This document shows, piece after piece, positions 1-9,228 of a DNA stretch of 64,000 nucleotides. The notes under the pieces were generated by a model. It was given only the letters and a program-made list of their open reading frames with translations, did not search any database and was not told the DNA's origin. The stretch's first letter is position 1. The number at the start of each line of letters is the position of its first letter. The DNA comes from Rhodocyclaceae bacterium. GTDB lineage: Bacteria; Pseudomonadota; Gammaproteobacteria; Burkholderiales; Rhodocyclaceae. The stretch covers positions 21,464 through 85,463 of the forward strand of contig VEQK01000004.1 of assembly GCA_018883265.1 (NCBI GenBank), in the 5' to 3' direction. A program made the translations under genes and the position numbers.

Positions 1-192
1 CAGGCGCTGAAAAGCGGCCAGATAATTGTCACGGACCCACTTAAGAATGAAGCGATTCGGGGCGTAAATGGTGACTTCGCTGTTCGCATTTTTATCCCCG
101 TCGGACTGTAACGGGCGAATCCAGGTGCTGAACTGTTGGGCAGGTAAATCAGCCGCCAACTGGTCAAGACAAAAATTCCAGAATGGATTCAT
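1..192 (-). CDS. dnaA: Chromosomal replication initiator DnaA, N-terminal part (cut by window edge)
   Basis: The 64 codons from the ATG at 192 down to base 1 read as DnaA domain I. The protein starts MNPFWNFCLDQL, continues with FSTWIRPL, and has the I-x-APNRFILKWVRDNYL segment that is conserved at the DnaA N-terminus and contacts DnaB and DiaA-type partners in the family. The AAA+ ATPase domain and the DNA-binding domain lie outside the window. The gene is divergent from rpmH, the arrangement usual for proteobacterial origins. The identification is safe despite the truncation. Confidence 0.93.
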   Translation of the reverse strand, partial: MNPFWNFCLDQLAADLPAQQFSTWIRPLQSDGDKNANSEVTIYAPNRFILKWVRDNYLAAFQRL

Positions 193-538
193 GATGTTAT
201 ACGATTATTAGGCAAATAAAAGCAATGATAAAAATGGAAAAATTGTGAATAACCTGTGGATAACATGAATGGCAAAAAACACGAAGGGGCCTCAAAGAGA
301 CCCCAATAAGGATGCAGGATACCTCAATACTGGCCTTTTGTACCATCAATTATCCTTGACGAGGAAACTTTTCCACAGAAACGGTGGATAAGTAAAATCA
401 TGTTGAAAATCCACCCCCGATCTGGGCAGCCTGTGGCTGCCGAACAAATTCTAACTTGACAGTCGGTGGGAACTTGCTGTTTAATCACGGGTTTTCCGCG
501 GCTTTTGTCGCTCTTTTGAATTCCGGGGAGTCCCCAAC
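193..538. other. dnaA-rpmH intergenic region, probable oriC
   Basis: No gene is seen in this 346-base gap. It contains a perfect DnaA box at 255-263 (TGTGGATAA, which is TTATCCACA on the minus strand). Two one-mismatch boxes lie close together at 369-377 (TTTTCCACA) and 383-391 (GGTGGATAA), in opposite orientations. Bases 193-250 are AT-rich with runs of A, which could serve as an unwinding element or the dnaA promoter region. In gamma- and betaproteobacteria the origin is often in this gap. That it is oriC here is inference from box content and position. Confidence 0.6.
456..485 (+). promoter_or_regulatory. Sigma70-type promoter for rpmH
   Basis: A perfect -35 hexamer TTGACA (456-461) is followed after 18 bases by TTTAAT (480-485), one mismatch from the -10 consensus. 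Transcription would start about 50 bases upstream of the rpmH ATG. The ribosome-binding site GGGGAG (525-530) is well placed before the start codon. This is the strongest promoter-like sequence in the gap. Confidence 0.6.
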
Positions 539-673
539 ATGAAACGTACCTATCAACCTTCCGTCATCCGTCGTAAGCGCACCCACGGTTTCCTCGTCCG
601 CTCGCGCACCCGCGGTGGCCGCGCCGTTCTGGCTGCTCGTCGCGCCAAGGGCCGCCACCGCCTGGCAGTCTAA
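539..673 (+). CDS. rpmH: 50S ribosomal protein L34
   Basis: A 44-residue protein starts MKRTYQPS and continues with [11 protein letters not shown] and [11 protein letters not shown]. These are the invariant sequences of bacterial L34, and the length is exactly usual. L34 is a small, very basic protein of the large ribosomal subunit. The ATG is preceded by a GGGGAG ribosome-binding site. It sits between the origin and rnpA, as in most proteobacteria, and is probably co-transcribed with rnpA through a hairpin in the spacer. Confidence 0.98.
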   Translation: MKRTYQPSVIRRKRTHGFLVRSRTRGGRAVLAARRAKGRHRLAV

Positions 674-678
674 GTTAA

Positions 679-709
679 GTTTGAGTGTCCGCAGGCCGGA
701 CACTCAAAC
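679..709 (+). terminator. Perfect hairpin between rpmH and rnpA (attenuator-like)
   Basis: Bases 679-690 (GTTTGAGTGTCC) are perfectly complementary to 698-709, with a 7-base loop whose outer bases can also pair. No U-run follows, so it is a partial terminator or an RNA-processing/stabilising stem rather than a canonical terminator. A weaker stem follows at 717-722/735-740. Such a spacer could make ribosomal L34 more abundant than RnpA. Confidence 0.55.
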
Positions 710-751
710 CTATCTGCCGGATAAATTTTCTCTAATCCGGTTGGGACAACG

Positions 752-1252
752 GTGATTCAATCCCGTTATCGCTTTAGCAGGGCATCAAGACTACTTAAAC
801 CGTCCGAGTTCCAGACGGTCTTTGATGCACGCAAAGCATGCAGAGGACAATGGTTAACGGTTCATCGCGCGCTGGTTTCCGAGGCGCGTGATGCTCCAGC
901 CCAGTCTTCAGGAATTCCCGAACCTATCGAACCCGTAAATCCGATGAGCCGTCTAGGCCTCATCGTCGCCAAACGGCTGGTGCCAGCGGCTGCTCGCCGC
1001 AATCTAATCCGCCGGATTTTGCGTGAATACTTTCGCACCACGCGCGATGCGTTTCCGGCCGGGGACTGGATCATCCGGCTGCACGAATCACCATTTCCCT
1101 CAAGGGCACGTATTCGCAAAGGCGCACTGGTACCGACGCGGCTGCAAGTTGTCAGCGGGCTGCGTACAGACCTGGCGCAGATTCTGAAGCGTGTCGCGAT
1201 TCAGGCGCAACCTCAGATCCGCAAAGATACAGACAAGAGTCCGGGTGCCTGA
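752..1252 (+). CDS. rnpA: Ribonuclease P protein component
   Basis: This is the protein subunit of RNase P, which helps the catalytic RNA cleave 5' leaders from pre-tRNAs. The diagnostic segments are RLGLIVAKR (about residues 67-75) and the RNR-type motif [14 protein letters not shown] (about 82-95). The N-terminal [13 protein letters not shown] segment is also typical. At 166 residues it is longer than the roughly 120-residue E. coli protein. The extra length is a Pro/Glu-rich insertion at about 45-65 and a C-terminal tail. The start is GTG. It lies between rpmH and yidD, with the yidD ATG one base after its stop. Confidence 0.93.
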   Translation: MIQSRYRFSRASRLLKPSEFQTVFDARKACRGQWLTVHRALVSEARDAPAQSSGIPEPIEPVNPMSRLGLIVAKRLVPAAARRNLIRRILREYFRTTRDAFPAGDWIIRLHESPFPSRARIRKGALVPTRLQVVSGLRTDLAQILKRVAIQAQPQIRKDTDKSPGA

Positions 1253-1253
1253 G

Positions 1254-1529
1254 ATGGTGGAAAGAAACATCGCGAAAAAAAATTTCGGAACGCGCCTCTC
1301 GGCGCTACCCGGCTGGCTAATCCAACGGGCCTTGCTTGCGTTGATTACCGTGTATCGCTATGCGGTGAGCCCCTTTTTAGGCCAGCGTTGCCGCTTTCAT
1401 CCCAGCTGCTCGGCCTACGCGGCCGAGGCTTTAACCCGCTACGGGGCTTGGCGCGGTTGCTGGCTAGCGGCAAAACGCGTTTGTCGATGTCACCCTTTTC
1501 ATCCCGGAGGGCACGATCCCGTGCCCTGA
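1254..1529 (+). CDS. yidD: Membrane protein insertion efficiency factor YidD
   Basis: A 91-residue protein of the YidD (haemolytic-protein-like, DUF37) family. The family core is visible as [23 protein letters not shown] followed by AYAAEAL and a C-terminal [14 protein letters not shown], with the conserved cysteines and HPSCS motif. It is thought to act at the inner face of the cytoplasmic membrane to help YidC/Sec insertion. The ATG at 1254 is one base past the rnpA stop, so translation is probably coupled. Longer starts upstream would overlap rnpA and add non-conserved sequence. Confidence 0.93.
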   Translation: MVERNIAKKNFGTRLSALPGWLIQRALLALITVYRYAVSPFLGQRCRFHPSCSAYAAEALTRYGAWRGCWLAAKRVCRCHPFHPGGHDPVP

Positions 1530-1616
1530 ATCTGGTACCCTTGCATGCTTTATGCCGTTGCCAGGCCGCTTGGCTGACGTAACGCCCGATCTCAGTTTTC
1601 TTTTGCTGGTTGAACC

Positions 1617-3239
1617 ATGGATTACCGCCGTTTATTTCTGACCCTGATTTTCACCATTTCTGCGTTCCTGTTGTGGGATGGCTGGAGCCAGCAGAAGGCT
1701 GCACAGAAAGCGGCGACGATTCAGGCCGCCGCCCAGACTGCGCCGACCGCTTCGGTGGATTTGCGCAAGGATAGCAACGGTGTTCCAGCACGAGGCGCCA
1801 ATGCACCAGCCGCTGAAGTTGCAGTGGCCAATGCGCCTACAGTGACCATCAAGACGGACGAGTATGTGGCGAACATCAGCCTTGCGGGCGCCACAATCAG
1901 CAACCTGGAGCTCGTCAAACATAAGGGCTGGGATCAGTCGGGTGACGTCGAGCTGTTTGGCAAGACCCACAAGTATGTCGCGCAGTCGGGCCTGATCGGC
2001 GACGACCTGCCGAACCACAAGACGCTGTGGCGTCAGGTCTCGTCAGCCACCGAAATGAAAGCGGGGCAGAACACGCTGGATGTGGTGTTCGAGGCCGACG
2101 GCGGCAAGGTGACCAAGACCCTGACTTTCAAGCGCGGCGAGTACGGCATTGATGTTACCTACCAGCTAAAGGGCGCCGCTGACAAAGCCGATGCCTACTT
2201 CCAGCTAGTGCGCGACGACAAGGCGCCGGCCGGTGACCCGAATATGGTCAGCGTCTTTACCGGCCCAGCCTTCTATACCGATGCCCAGAAGTTCAACAAG
2301 ATCAAGTTTGCCGATATCGCCGATGGCAGCGTCAAATTCGACAAGACCGCCGACAACGGTTGGGTCGCCATGATCCAGCACTATTTCGTCACAGCGTTCC
2401 TGCCTGCGGCCGGAACGCCGCGCGAGTTTTACGCGCGCCAGGTGGAGCCCGGAGTGTTTGCCGCAGGGGTCATCGTGCCAATGCCTGCGGCGGTGAATGG
2501 CGTGAGCACGCTCACTGTTCCGCTGTACGCAGGTCCGCAGGAACACAGCACTCTGGAAAAGGTCGCCCCGGGCTTTGATCTGGTCGTGGATTACGGCTGG
2601 CTCACCGTGCTGGCCGCCCCGATCTTCTGGGTACTGGAGTGGCTGGAGCGTCTGACCGGAAACTGGGGTTGGGCGATTGTTGTGCTGACCATTCTGCTCA
2701 AGCTGATTTTCTTTCCGTTGTCGGCCGCCAGCTACAAATCGATGGCGCGTATGCGGACCGTGACGCCACGCCTCATGGCGCTGAAAGAGCGCTACGGTAA
2801 CGACAAGCAGAAACTGAATCAGGAGATGATGGATCTCTACCGCAAGGAAAAGATCAATCCGCTCGGTGGCTGCCTGCCGATTCTCGTGCAGATTCCGGTG
2901 TTCATTGCCCTGTACTGGGTGCTGCTCGGCGCCGTGGAAATGCGTAATGCGCCCTGGGTCGGCTGGATCCATGACCTCACCCAACCGGATCCGTTCTATA
3001 TCCTGCCAGCGATCATGATGGCCACCATGCTGTTCCAGGTGAAGCTCAACCCGACGCCGCCCGATCCGATCCAGGCAAAAATCATGTGGATTATGCCCCT
3101 GGGCTTCGGCATCATGTTCTTCTTCTTCCCGGCGGGGCTGGTGCTGTACTGGACAGTCAACAACGTGTTATCGATCGCGCAGCAGTGGGCCATTAACCGC
3201 AAGATCGAAGCCGACACCACGCATCGCGGCCATCGCTAA
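1617..3239 (+). CDS. yidC: Membrane protein insertase YidC
   Basis: This 540-residue inner-membrane insertase folds and inserts membrane proteins alone or with SecYEG. It begins with an N-terminal membrane anchor ([17 protein letters not shown]). A large periplasmic domain follows to about residue 325. The conserved five-helix core, from about residue 345, includes [40 protein letters not shown] and [12 protein letters not shown]. The Ala/Thr/Val-rich linker after the anchor is usual. Length and position between yidD and mnmE are as expected for proteobacteria. Confidence 0.97.
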   Translation: MDYRRLFLTLIFTISAFLLWDGWSQQKAAQKAATIQAAAQTAPTASVDLRKDSNGVPARGANAPAAEVAVANAPTVTIKTDEYVANISLAGATISNLELVKHKGWDQSGDVELFGKTHKYVAQSGLIGDDLPNHKTLWRQVSSATEMKAGQNTLDVVFEADGGKVTKTLTFKRGEYGIDVTYQLKGAADKADAYFQLVRDDKAPAGDPNMVSVFTGPAFYTDAQKFNKIKFADIADGSVKFDKTADNGWVAMIQHYFVTAFLPAAGTPREFYARQVEPGVFAAGVIVPMPAAVNGVSTLTVPLYAGPQEHSTLEKVAPGFDLVVDYGWLTVLAAPIFWVLEWLERLTGNWGWAIVVLTILLKLIFFPLSAASYKSMARMRTVTPRLMALKERYGNDKQKLNQEMMDLYRKEKINPLGGCLPILVQIPVFIALYWVLLGAVEMRNAPWVGWIHDLTQPDPFYILPAIMMATMLFQVKLNPTPPDPIQAKIMWIMPLGFGIMFFFFPAGLVLYWTVNNVLSIAQQWAINRKIEADTTHRGHR

Positions 3240-3240
3240 G

Positions 3241-4572
3241 ATGTTGAATCCTCCCATCGCGGCCATCGCCACGGCGCCGGGTCGCGGTGGGGTGGGTATT
3301 GTCCGGCTTTCGGGGGCCGGACTCAAAAACTGGATCGAACCGCTGACGGGTAAAGCACCGTCGGCGCATTTTGCGGTACCGCGTACCGCCACCCTCACCC
3401 CATTTATCGATACTGCGGGTCAGGCCATTGATGAAGGTCTGCTGATCTATTTTGCCGGCCCGAATTCGTTCACTGGTGAAGACGTTATCGAACTACACGG
3501 TCATGGCGGCCCGGTTGTCATGCAACTTTTATTGGCACGCTGTCTGGATCTGGGCGCACGACTGGCTGAGCCCGGTGAATTCACACGTCGCGCCTTCATC
3601 AACGGAAAACTCGACTTGGCGCAGGCTGAGGCCGTTGCCGACCTCATCAATGCCTCAACGGCCACCGCCGCCCGCTCTGCGGTCCGTTCGTTGCAAGGTG
3701 ACTTCTCGCGCGCCATCGATGCGCTGATGGGTCCGCTCGTTGAGTTGCGAGCGCTGACTGAAGCGACGCTGGATTTCCCCGAAGAAGAAGTCGACTTCCT
3801 CAAAAGTATTCAGGCCGAAGCGCGATTGCAGGGCATTCGTGAAGCGTTGACCAAAGTACAAGCTAGCGCCCGGCAGGGCAAATTACTGCAAGACGGCCTC
3901 ACCGTCGTACTCATTGGTCAGCCCAACGTGGGTAAGTCATCGTTGCTCAACGCACTGGCGGGCGAGGACCTCGCCATCGTCACTCCGGTCGCGGGCACCA
4001 CACGCGACGTGGTGCGGGCGCACCTGCAGCTCGAAGGCGTGCCGCTGCATGTGATCGATACGGCAGGACTGCACGAAACGACCGATGAAGTCGAGCGCCT
4101 CGGTATCGAACGTACCTGGAAAGAAATCGCCAATGCCGATGTGGCTGTGCTGCTGACCGATGCACAACACGGGCTAACGGCGGCAGAAGAGCGCATCATT
4201 GCACGCTTGCCGGAAGGCACAACGCGCATGATGGTTCAGAACAAAATTGACCTCGGCGCTGCAGCATCCACAGCAGAGACAGTACAGATCTCGGCTAAGA
4301 CGGGCTTCGGTATTGACGCCCTACGCGCGAAACTACTGGAAATCGCTGGCTGGCAGCCGGGCGAAAGCCTTTTCATCGCCCGCGAGCGACACCTTCGTGC
4401 CTTGAGCGATGCAGCCGACCATCTGGAAACCGCAGCGGCCGCATTGCCGGCGTTAGAAATCTTCGCCGAAGAACTTCGCCTTGCGCACAGAGCACTACAG
4501 AGCATCACCGGCGAATACACGCCGGACGATTTGCTCGGCGCCATTTTTTCCAAATTTTGTATCGGGAAATAA
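3241..4572 (+). CDS. mnmE: tRNA modification GTPase MnmE
   Basis: With MnmG, this GTPase installs the carboxymethylaminomethyl group at U34 of certain tRNAs. The N-terminal folate-binding domain ([20 protein letters not shown]) is followed by an embedded GTPase domain. That domain has G1 [12 protein letters not shown] (about residues 227-238), G3 DTAG and G4 NKID. The protein ends FSKFCIGK, the family's C-(I/L/V)-G-K terminus with the catalytic cysteine. It is 443 residues long. It starts two bases after yidC. Its partner mnmG lies 5 kb downstream at 9229. Confidence 0.98.
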   Translation: MLNPPIAAIATAPGRGGVGIVRLSGAGLKNWIEPLTGKAPSAHFAVPRTATLTPFIDTAGQAIDEGLLIYFAGPNSFTGEDVIELHGHGGPVVMQLLLARCLDLGARLAEPGEFTRRAFINGKLDLAQAEAVADLINASTATAARSAVRSLQGDFSRAIDALMGPLVELRALTEATLDFPEEEVDFLKSIQAEARLQGIREALTKVQASARQGKLLQDGLTVVLIGQPNVGKSSLLNALAGEDLAIVTPVAGTTRDVVRAHLQLEGVPLHVIDTAGLHETTDEVERLGIERTWKEIANADVAVLLTDAQHGLTAAEERIIARLPEGTTRMMVQNKIDLGAAASTAETVQISAKTGFGIDALRAKLLEIAGWQPGESLFIARERHLRALSDAADHLETAAAALPALEIFAEELRLAHRALQSITGEYTPDDLLGAIFSKFCIGK

Positions 4573-4574
4573 CC

Positions 4575-4925
4575 ATGGCCTGGATCATTACAAAATATCT
4601 CATTACGGCAGCCGTCGTCGTTCTGATTTCTGAAGTCGCCAAGCGTAGCGATAAACTCGGCGGCTTGATCGCAGCCTTACCAATGGTGACCTTTCTGGCG
4701 CTCATCTGGCTCTATGTTGAAAAGCAGCCGGTAGAGAAGATCTCCAACCATGCCTGGTATACCTTCTGGTACGTGGTTCCCACATTGCCGATGTTCTTGG
4801 CGTTTCCGTTTCTACACGAACGGATTGGTTTCTGGCCGACCTTGGGCGCCAGCGCGTTGATTACGATCGTTTGCTTCGTTGTCTTCGCTTACGTGATGAA
4901 GCATTTCGGCATCGAGCTTTTGTAA
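4575..4925 (+). CDS. DUF3147-like integral membrane protein
   Basis: A 116-residue hydrophobic protein with about four membrane helices: TKYLITAAVVVLISEVAKR, LIAALPMVTFLALIWLYV, a segment around YVVPTLPMFLAFPF, and SALITIVCFVVFAYVM. Sequence and size fit the DUF3147 family of small inner-membrane proteins, whose function is unknown to me. The ATG at 4575 lies two bases after the mnmE stop, so it is probably co-transcribed with mnmE. The next gene starts two bases after its stop. Confidence 0.75.
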   Translation: MAWIITKYLITAAVVVLISEVAKRSDKLGGLIAALPMVTFLALIWLYVEKQPVEKISNHAWYTFWYVVPTLPMFLAFPFLHERIGFWPTLGASALITIVCFVVFAYVMKHFGIELL

Positions 4926-4927
4926 GG

Positions 4928-5341
4928 ATGGCTATGAAACGTTGGTTCGTGGTTTTAGGTCTGGCGTCGCTGCTGAATGGGTGTGCGCCTTCGCTCTTCC
5001 CAGTCGAAATGCCGGTGACCGCATCGTTGTCGGACTCGGGCGGTACGGCATCGTTGATCCCGTATCAACCGCTGGTGGTGCGCTTGCCGACGAATCCGAG
5101 CACGGGTTACGTTTGGTCGTATACGGTGACGGGTGATGATGTGCTCCGTCTGGATACGGTAACGGGTGAGGCACCTGCACCGGATGGCATGGTGGGCGTG
5201 CCGGGTCTGGAAGTGTGGTCGTTTCGTGCCCAGGGCACAGGACGCGCCGTGCTGACTTACATTTACGCGCGACCGTGGGAAAAGAATACCCTGCCCGCCA
5301 AAATCTTTACATTGACAGTCGTGGTGAGCCCGGCGCGGTAA
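4928..5341 (+). CDS. Chagasin-like (I42) cysteine protease inhibitor lipoprotein
   Basis: A 137-residue predicted lipoprotein. The signal peptide WFVVLGLASLLNGC ends in a lipobox with the lipidated cysteine at residue 19. The mature part has the I42/chagasin hallmarks in order: NPSTGYVW (the NPTTG loop), a GVPGLEVWSF segment, and YARPWE (the RPW motif). In the family these three loops plug the active site of papain-type proteases. The strand-rich pattern and length match. The target is unknown, and it could be a periplasmic or an external protease. Its 3' end overlaps the convergent flavoprotein gene by 35 bases. Confidence 0.8.
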   Translation: MAMKRWFVVLGLASLLNGCAPSLFPVEMPVTASLSDSGGTASLIPYQPLVVRLPTNPSTGYVWSYTVTGDDVLRLDTVTGEAPAPDGMVGVPGLEVWSFRAQGTGRAVLTYIYARPWEKNTLPAKIFTLTVVVSPAR

Positions 5342-6587
5342 GCCAGGCAATTGCGCCCCGAGCGGCCTGGCGGCCAGTGGCCATACAGGCGGTGAGCAGA
5401 TAACCGCCGGTTGGTGCTTCCCAATCCAGCATCTCACCTGCGACAAAGGTACCGGGGCGAGCCGTCAGCATCAGGTGAGCGTCCAGGTTGTTAAAACAGA
5501 CACCGCCCGCGGTGCTAATGGCTTCATCAATGGGGCGGGTAGCTCGAAGGGTGATGGGCAAAGCTTTGATGGTGGTGGCCAGGGTTTTGAGATCGTTGAT
5601 CCGTTCTTTGCTTAGTGCTTCGTAAATCAGCGCCGTTTTAACGCTGCTGAAACCGAGTGCGGATTTGAGATAACTGGAGAGCGATTTGCTGCCGCGGCGG
5701 CAGAGGGTGTCCAGAATCTTTTCCATCGCTCGGTCCGGCGCAAGGTCGATCGTCAACATTGCGGCACCAGTGGCATTGATGGTATCGCGCAGCGGGCGCG
5801 AAAGGGCATAGATCAAGCCGCCCTCAATGCCATCTTGGCTGATGATGCATTCACCCTGTCGCTGATGCGTCTGACCCGTGTGATCGGTAAAACGGATCGT
5901 AATCGCCTTGAGGGGTTCACCCGAAAATCGCTGTTTCAGGTACTCAGACCAAGTAACCTCAAAACCGCAGTTGGCGCTTTGCAGCGGCGCAATTTCGACG
6001 CCAAGTTTTTCGAGTGCTGTTACCCAGGCGCCATCGCTACCCAGCTTAGGCCAGCTCGCGCCACCCAGAGCGAAAATGCTGGCGTCGGGTTTTATGACTA
6101 TTGTGCCGCTGGGCCCGGCAAACGCTAGCGCATCCTCATTAGTCCAACCGAGCCAACGATGTCGTACATGAAAGCGCACACCATTCTGGCGTAGGCGGTG
6201 TAACCAGGCGCGCAACAGCGGCGCGGCTTTCATTTCTTTAGGAAAGACCCGGCCGGAGGTGCCGACAAAGGTTTCGATGCCAAGATCGTGCACCCAGCGA
6301 CGCAGATCACTGGGCGTAAATTGATCCAGACTGGCTTGTAGTGCATCACGCTCAGGGCCATAACGGCCGCAGAAAGTGTCGAAGTCTTCGCAATGGGTGA
6401 TGTTGAGGCCGCCAATGCCTGCTAGCAGAAACTTTCGACCGACAGACGGCATCGCATCGTATACATCAACAGCAACGCCACCTTGGCTGAGTGTTTCCGC
6501 CGCCATGAGTCCGGCCGGACCGCCACCGATGATGGCAACATTCTGGCCGGTTTTACATGCGGCAGATTTGGCAGCAATTTCAAACAT
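5307..6587 (-). CDS. NAD(P)/FAD-dependent oxidoreductase, HI0933/YhiN family
   Basis: A 426-residue flavoprotein. The N-terminal dinucleotide-binding motif is VAIIGGGPAGLMAAE (about residues 17-31). It is followed by the family's GRKFLLAGIGGLNITH segment, the FVGTSGRVFPKEMKAAPLLRAW region, and a C-terminal GEMLDWEAPTGGYLLTACMATG motif that closes the FAD site. This matches the HI0933/YhiN group, in particular the subgroup annotated as TIGR03862 flavoproteins. The biochemical substrate is not known. It lies just downstream of ahpF on the same strand, separated by 26 bases, so co-transcription with the peroxide defence genes is possible. Confidence 0.85.
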   Translation of the reverse strand: MFEIAAKSAACKTGQNVAIIGGGPAGLMAAETLSQGGVAVDVYDAMPSVGRKFLLAGIGGLNITHCEDFDTFCGRYGPERDALQASLDQFTPSDLRRWVHDLGIETFVGTSGRVFPKEMKAAPLLRAWLHRLRQNGVRFHVRHRWLGWTNEDALAFAGPSGTIVIKPDASIFALGGASWPKLGSDGAWVTALEKLGVEIAPLQSANCGFEVTWSEYLKQRFSGEPLKAITIRFTDHTGQTHQRQGECIISQDGIEGGLIYALSRPLRDTINATGAAMLTIDLAPDRAMEKILDTLCRRGSKSLSSYLKSALGFSSVKTALIYEALSKERINDLKTLATTIKALPITLRATRPIDEAISTAGGVCFNNLDAHLMLTARPGTFVAGEMLDWEAPTGGYLLTACMATGRQAARGAIAWLTAPGSPRLSM

Positions 6588-6613
6588 GCCGCCATTTTAC
6601 GTGGCGCCGGTTT

Positions 6614-8188
6614 TTAAGCCGGTGCCGAACTCCGGATCAGGTAGTCAAATGCACCGAGTGAGGCTTTGGCGCCCTCGCCCATGGCGATGATGATCTGTTT
6701 GTAGGGCACGGTGGTGCAATCGCCTGCAGCAAAAATACCGGGGGCTGAGGTCTGGCCCCGGTTGTCAACTTCGATCTCGCCCATTTTAGAAAGGTCGAGC
6801 GTGCCCTTGAGCCAGTCCGTATTGGGGAGCAGGCCGATCTGCACGAAAATGCCCTCAAGTTCGACTTTGATGTCTTCGCCGTTGTCCCGGTTTTTGTAGA
6901 CGAGGCCGTTGACCTTGCTGCCATCGCCGAGTACTTCCATTGTTTGGGCATTTTTGAGAATGACCATATTGGGCAGGCTGGCTAGTTTGCGTTGAAGTAC
7001 CGCGTCGGCACGCAATTCGGGGCCGAATTCGATCAGCGTGACATGGCCAACGATGCCGGCCAGATCAATCGCAGCCTCAACGCCCGAGTTGCCGCCACCG
7101 ATGACCGCAACGCGCTTACCTTTGAACAACGGGCCATCGCAGTGCGGGCAATAAGCGACCCCTTTTCCGCGATATTCCTGCTCACCCGGTACGTTGAGTT
7201 CGCGCCAGCGGGCGCCGGTCGAAAGAATGACGCTCTTGGCTCTTAATACAGCACCACTGGCGGTCCGCACCTCTGCATAGCCGCCGGGCGTTGCGGCTGG
7301 CGTGAGCGACTCGGCGCGTTGCAGATTCATGATGTCCACTTCGTAGGATTTAACGTGCTGTTCCAGCTGGGCAACCAGTTTGGGCCCCTCGGTTTCCTGG
7401 ACCGAGATGAAGTTTTCGATACCCAAGGTGTCCATGACCTGGCCGCCAAAGCGTTCGGCCAGAATCCCGGTGCGAATACCTTTGCGGGCAGCATAGACGG
7501 CGGCCGCCGAACCGGCCGGCCCGCCGCCGACGATGAGCACGTCGTAGGGCGCCTGGGCACTGATCTTTTCGGCTTCGCGGGCCGCGGCGCCGGTATCCAG
7601 TTTGGCCAGAATCTCTTCAATGGTCATCCGACCGGCGCCGAATTCTTCGCCGTTGAGGTACACAGTTGGCACCGCCATGATCTGGCGTGATTCGACGACC
7701 TCCTGGAACATGCCGCCATCGATCATGGTGTGCTGGACACGCGGGTTGATGGCCGCCATCAGGTTAAGCGCCTGCACGACGTCCGGGCAATTGTGGCAGC
7801 TCAACGAGATGAAGGTTTCGAACTGATAATCGCCGGGCAGGTTGCGAACTTGTTCGATCACACTGGCATCCACCTTCGGGGGGTAACCGCCCATCTGCAA
7901 CAGTGCCAAAACGAGCGAGGTGAACTCGTGCCCCATGGGCAGGCCGGCAAAGCGGGCGATGCCGCGCTCACCGGCGTGATTAAGCGGCGCTACCCGAAAA
8001 GAAGGCTTCAGATCGGCATCATTCGTTTCAACCACATTCACCTTATCGGAAAGCGCGGCGATCTCGTTCACCAGCTCGCGCATCTGTGCAGACGAGTCGC
8101 TGGAGTCGAGGGTGGTCATCAGCTGGATCGGCTGCTCCAGGCGTTCGAGGTAGCCTTTGAGCTGCTGCTGAATGTTTACGTCAAGCAT
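6614..8188 (-). CDS. ahpF: Alkyl hydroperoxide reductase subunit F
   Basis: This 524-residue flavoprotein disulfide reductase regenerates AhpC with NAD(P)H. The N-terminal double-thioredoxin domain carries the CHNC redox pair at about residues 130-133. The FAD motif [21 protein letters not shown] follows at about 214. The thioredoxin-reductase-type CPHC pair is at about 347-350, and GIFAAGDCT is near the C-terminus. All redox cysteines are present and spaced as in E. coli AhpF. It lies 188 bases downstream of ahpC on the same strand, with a hairpin in the spacer. Confidence 0.97.
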   Translation of the reverse strand: MLDVNIQQQLKGYLERLEQPIQLMTTLDSSDSSAQMRELVNEIAALSDKVNVVETNDADLKPSFRVAPLNHAGERGIARFAGLPMGHEFTSLVLALLQMGGYPPKVDASVIEQVRNLPGDYQFETFISLSCHNCPDVVQALNLMAAINPRVQHTMIDGGMFQEVVESRQIMAVPTVYLNGEEFGAGRMTIEEILAKLDTGAAAREAEKISAQAPYDVLIVGGGPAGSAAAVYAARKGIRTGILAERFGGQVMDTLGIENFISVQETEGPKLVAQLEQHVKSYEVDIMNLQRAESLTPAATPGGYAEVRTASGAVLRAKSVILSTGARWRELNVPGEQEYRGKGVAYCPHCDGPLFKGKRVAVIGGGNSGVEAAIDLAGIVGHVTLIEFGPELRADAVLQRKLASLPNMVILKNAQTMEVLGDGSKVNGLVYKNRDNGEDIKVELEGIFVQIGLLPNTDWLKGTLDLSKMGEIEVDNRGQTSAPGIFAAGDCTTVPYKQIIIAMGEGAKASLGAFDYLIRSSAPA

Positions 8189-8309
8189 GGTGAACTCCCG
8201 AATAATTGTTGGTTGCAGTCATCGCATAGCCAAAAAGCGAACGCGGGCCGGATTTTGGCCAAAGTGCGCCCAATTCGCCGCTTGGCGATGCAATTACGAA
8301 GTTGGGGTT

Positions 8310-8331
8310 GTCCGGGACCGTAGCCCCGGAC
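8310..8331. terminator. Inverted repeat between ahpC and ahpF
   Basis: GTCCGGG (8310-8316) and CCCGGAC (8325-8331) form a 7-pair GC-rich stem around an 8-base loop, 45 bases downstream of the ahpC stop. There is no U-run in the minus (ahp) direction, so it may be a partial terminator or an mRNA-stability stem that keeps AhpC more abundant than AhpF. No other gene is seen in the 188-base spacer. Confidence 0.4.
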
Positions 8332-8376
8332 GTTCTCTGTTGCGGCTTTTTGAGTCCGCGGTGCGAACGGTCTGAT

Positions 8377-8952
8377 TTAGATCTTGCCAACCAGATCCAG
8401 CGACGGTGCCAGCGTCTTTTCACCTTCTTTCCACTTGGCCGGGCAGACTTCACCCGGGTGAGAGGCGGTGTACTGGGCAGCCTTCAGCTTGCGCAGCGTC
8501 TCACCCACATCGCGGGCGATTTCGTTCGAATGAATTTCAGCCGTTTTGATCATGCCGTCCGGGTTGATGATGAAGGTGCCGCGCAGAGCCAGGCCTTCTT
8601 CCGGAATGTGCACGCCGAAGGCATTGGTCAGTTGATGTGTCGGGTCACCGATCAGTGGAAATTTTGCTTTGCCAACAGCCGGCGAAGTTTCGTGCCACAC
8701 CTTGTGCGAGAAATGAGTATCGGTGGTGACGATGTAGACCTCGGCGCCTGCCTTCTGGAACTCGGCGTAGTGGTCAGCGGCATCTTCGATTTCGGTCGGA
8801 CAGTTGAAGGTGAAGGCGGCCGGCATAAAAATCAGCACGGACCATTTGCCCTTGAGGCTGGCATCCGATACTTCAATGAATTCACCCTTACCGCTGCGGT
8901 TGACAAAGGCTTGAGTTTTGAATGGCTGAACGTGCGTGTTGATCAACGACAT
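8377..8952 (-). CDS. ahpC: Alkyl hydroperoxide reductase subunit C (2-Cys peroxiredoxin)
   Basis: A 191-residue typical 2-Cys peroxiredoxin that reduces H2O2 and organic peroxides. The peroxidatic cysteine is at residue 51 in FTFNCPTEIEDAADHY, and the resolving cysteine is in GEVCPAKW near the C-terminus. The catalytic neighbourhood differs slightly from E. coli (FMPAAFTFNC here, where FYPADFTFVC is usual). The cysteine, the preceding Thr and the CPTE motif are intact. The ribosome-binding site AGGAG lies just upstream. It is paired with ahpF, and an OxyR-like operator is found about 95 bases upstream of the start. Confidence 0.97.
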   Translation of the reverse strand: MSLINTHVQPFKTQAFVNRSGKGEFIEVSDASLKGKWSVLIFMPAAFTFNCPTEIEDAADHYAEFQKAGAEVYIVTTDTHFSHKVWHETSPAVGKAKFPLIGDPTHQLTNAFGVHIPEEGLALRGTFIINPDGMIKTAEIHSNEIARDVGETLRKLKAAQYTASHPGEVCPAKWKEGEKTLAPSLDLVGKI

Positions 8953-9045
8953 GGTGTTACTCCTGTTTTGTGGTTGAAGCTGTATGACAGAGGGAAATGT
9001 CTTTTCGACCCTTCGCAGTCTACGGGCGCAAGACTGATAAAGCCA

Positions 9046-9082
9046 ATTGATTGTTACTAAGCTTCCATTAGTTAAAAACTAT
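9046..9082 (-). promoter_or_regulatory. OxyR-like operator upstream of ahpC
   Basis: Four tetranucleotides fall at exact 7-base spacing: ATTG (9046-9049), CTAA (9057-9060), TTAG (9068-9071) and CTAT (9079-9082). The OxyR pattern is ATAG-N7-CTAT-N7-ATAG-N7-CTAT, so the matches are 3, 3, 3 and 4 out of 4. The second half-site also has the preferred internal T and A. On the minus strand a possible -10 TAGACT (9017-9022) would put the -35 beside the site, as in OxyR-activated promoters. The rest of the 276-base ahpC-mnmG gap shows nothing else clear. Confidence 0.5.
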
Positions 9083-9228
9083 CAACGACCTTGCGGATCG
9101 AAGTGGAATTAACAGAAATTTCCCTGCGAAATCAAATGAAAAGCTACAGAAAGCATCACCAAACCCGCAGTCTTTCGCTAAAATTAGCCCCCTTTTGTGA
9201 CGTGCAGTTAATTTGCTGAAGGCAGTCG

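Noticed and set aside
7319..7690. Long open frames opposite ahpF and other GC-rich genes
   Set aside because: They are antisense shadows with no ribosome-binding sites, and they overlap well-recognised genes completely.
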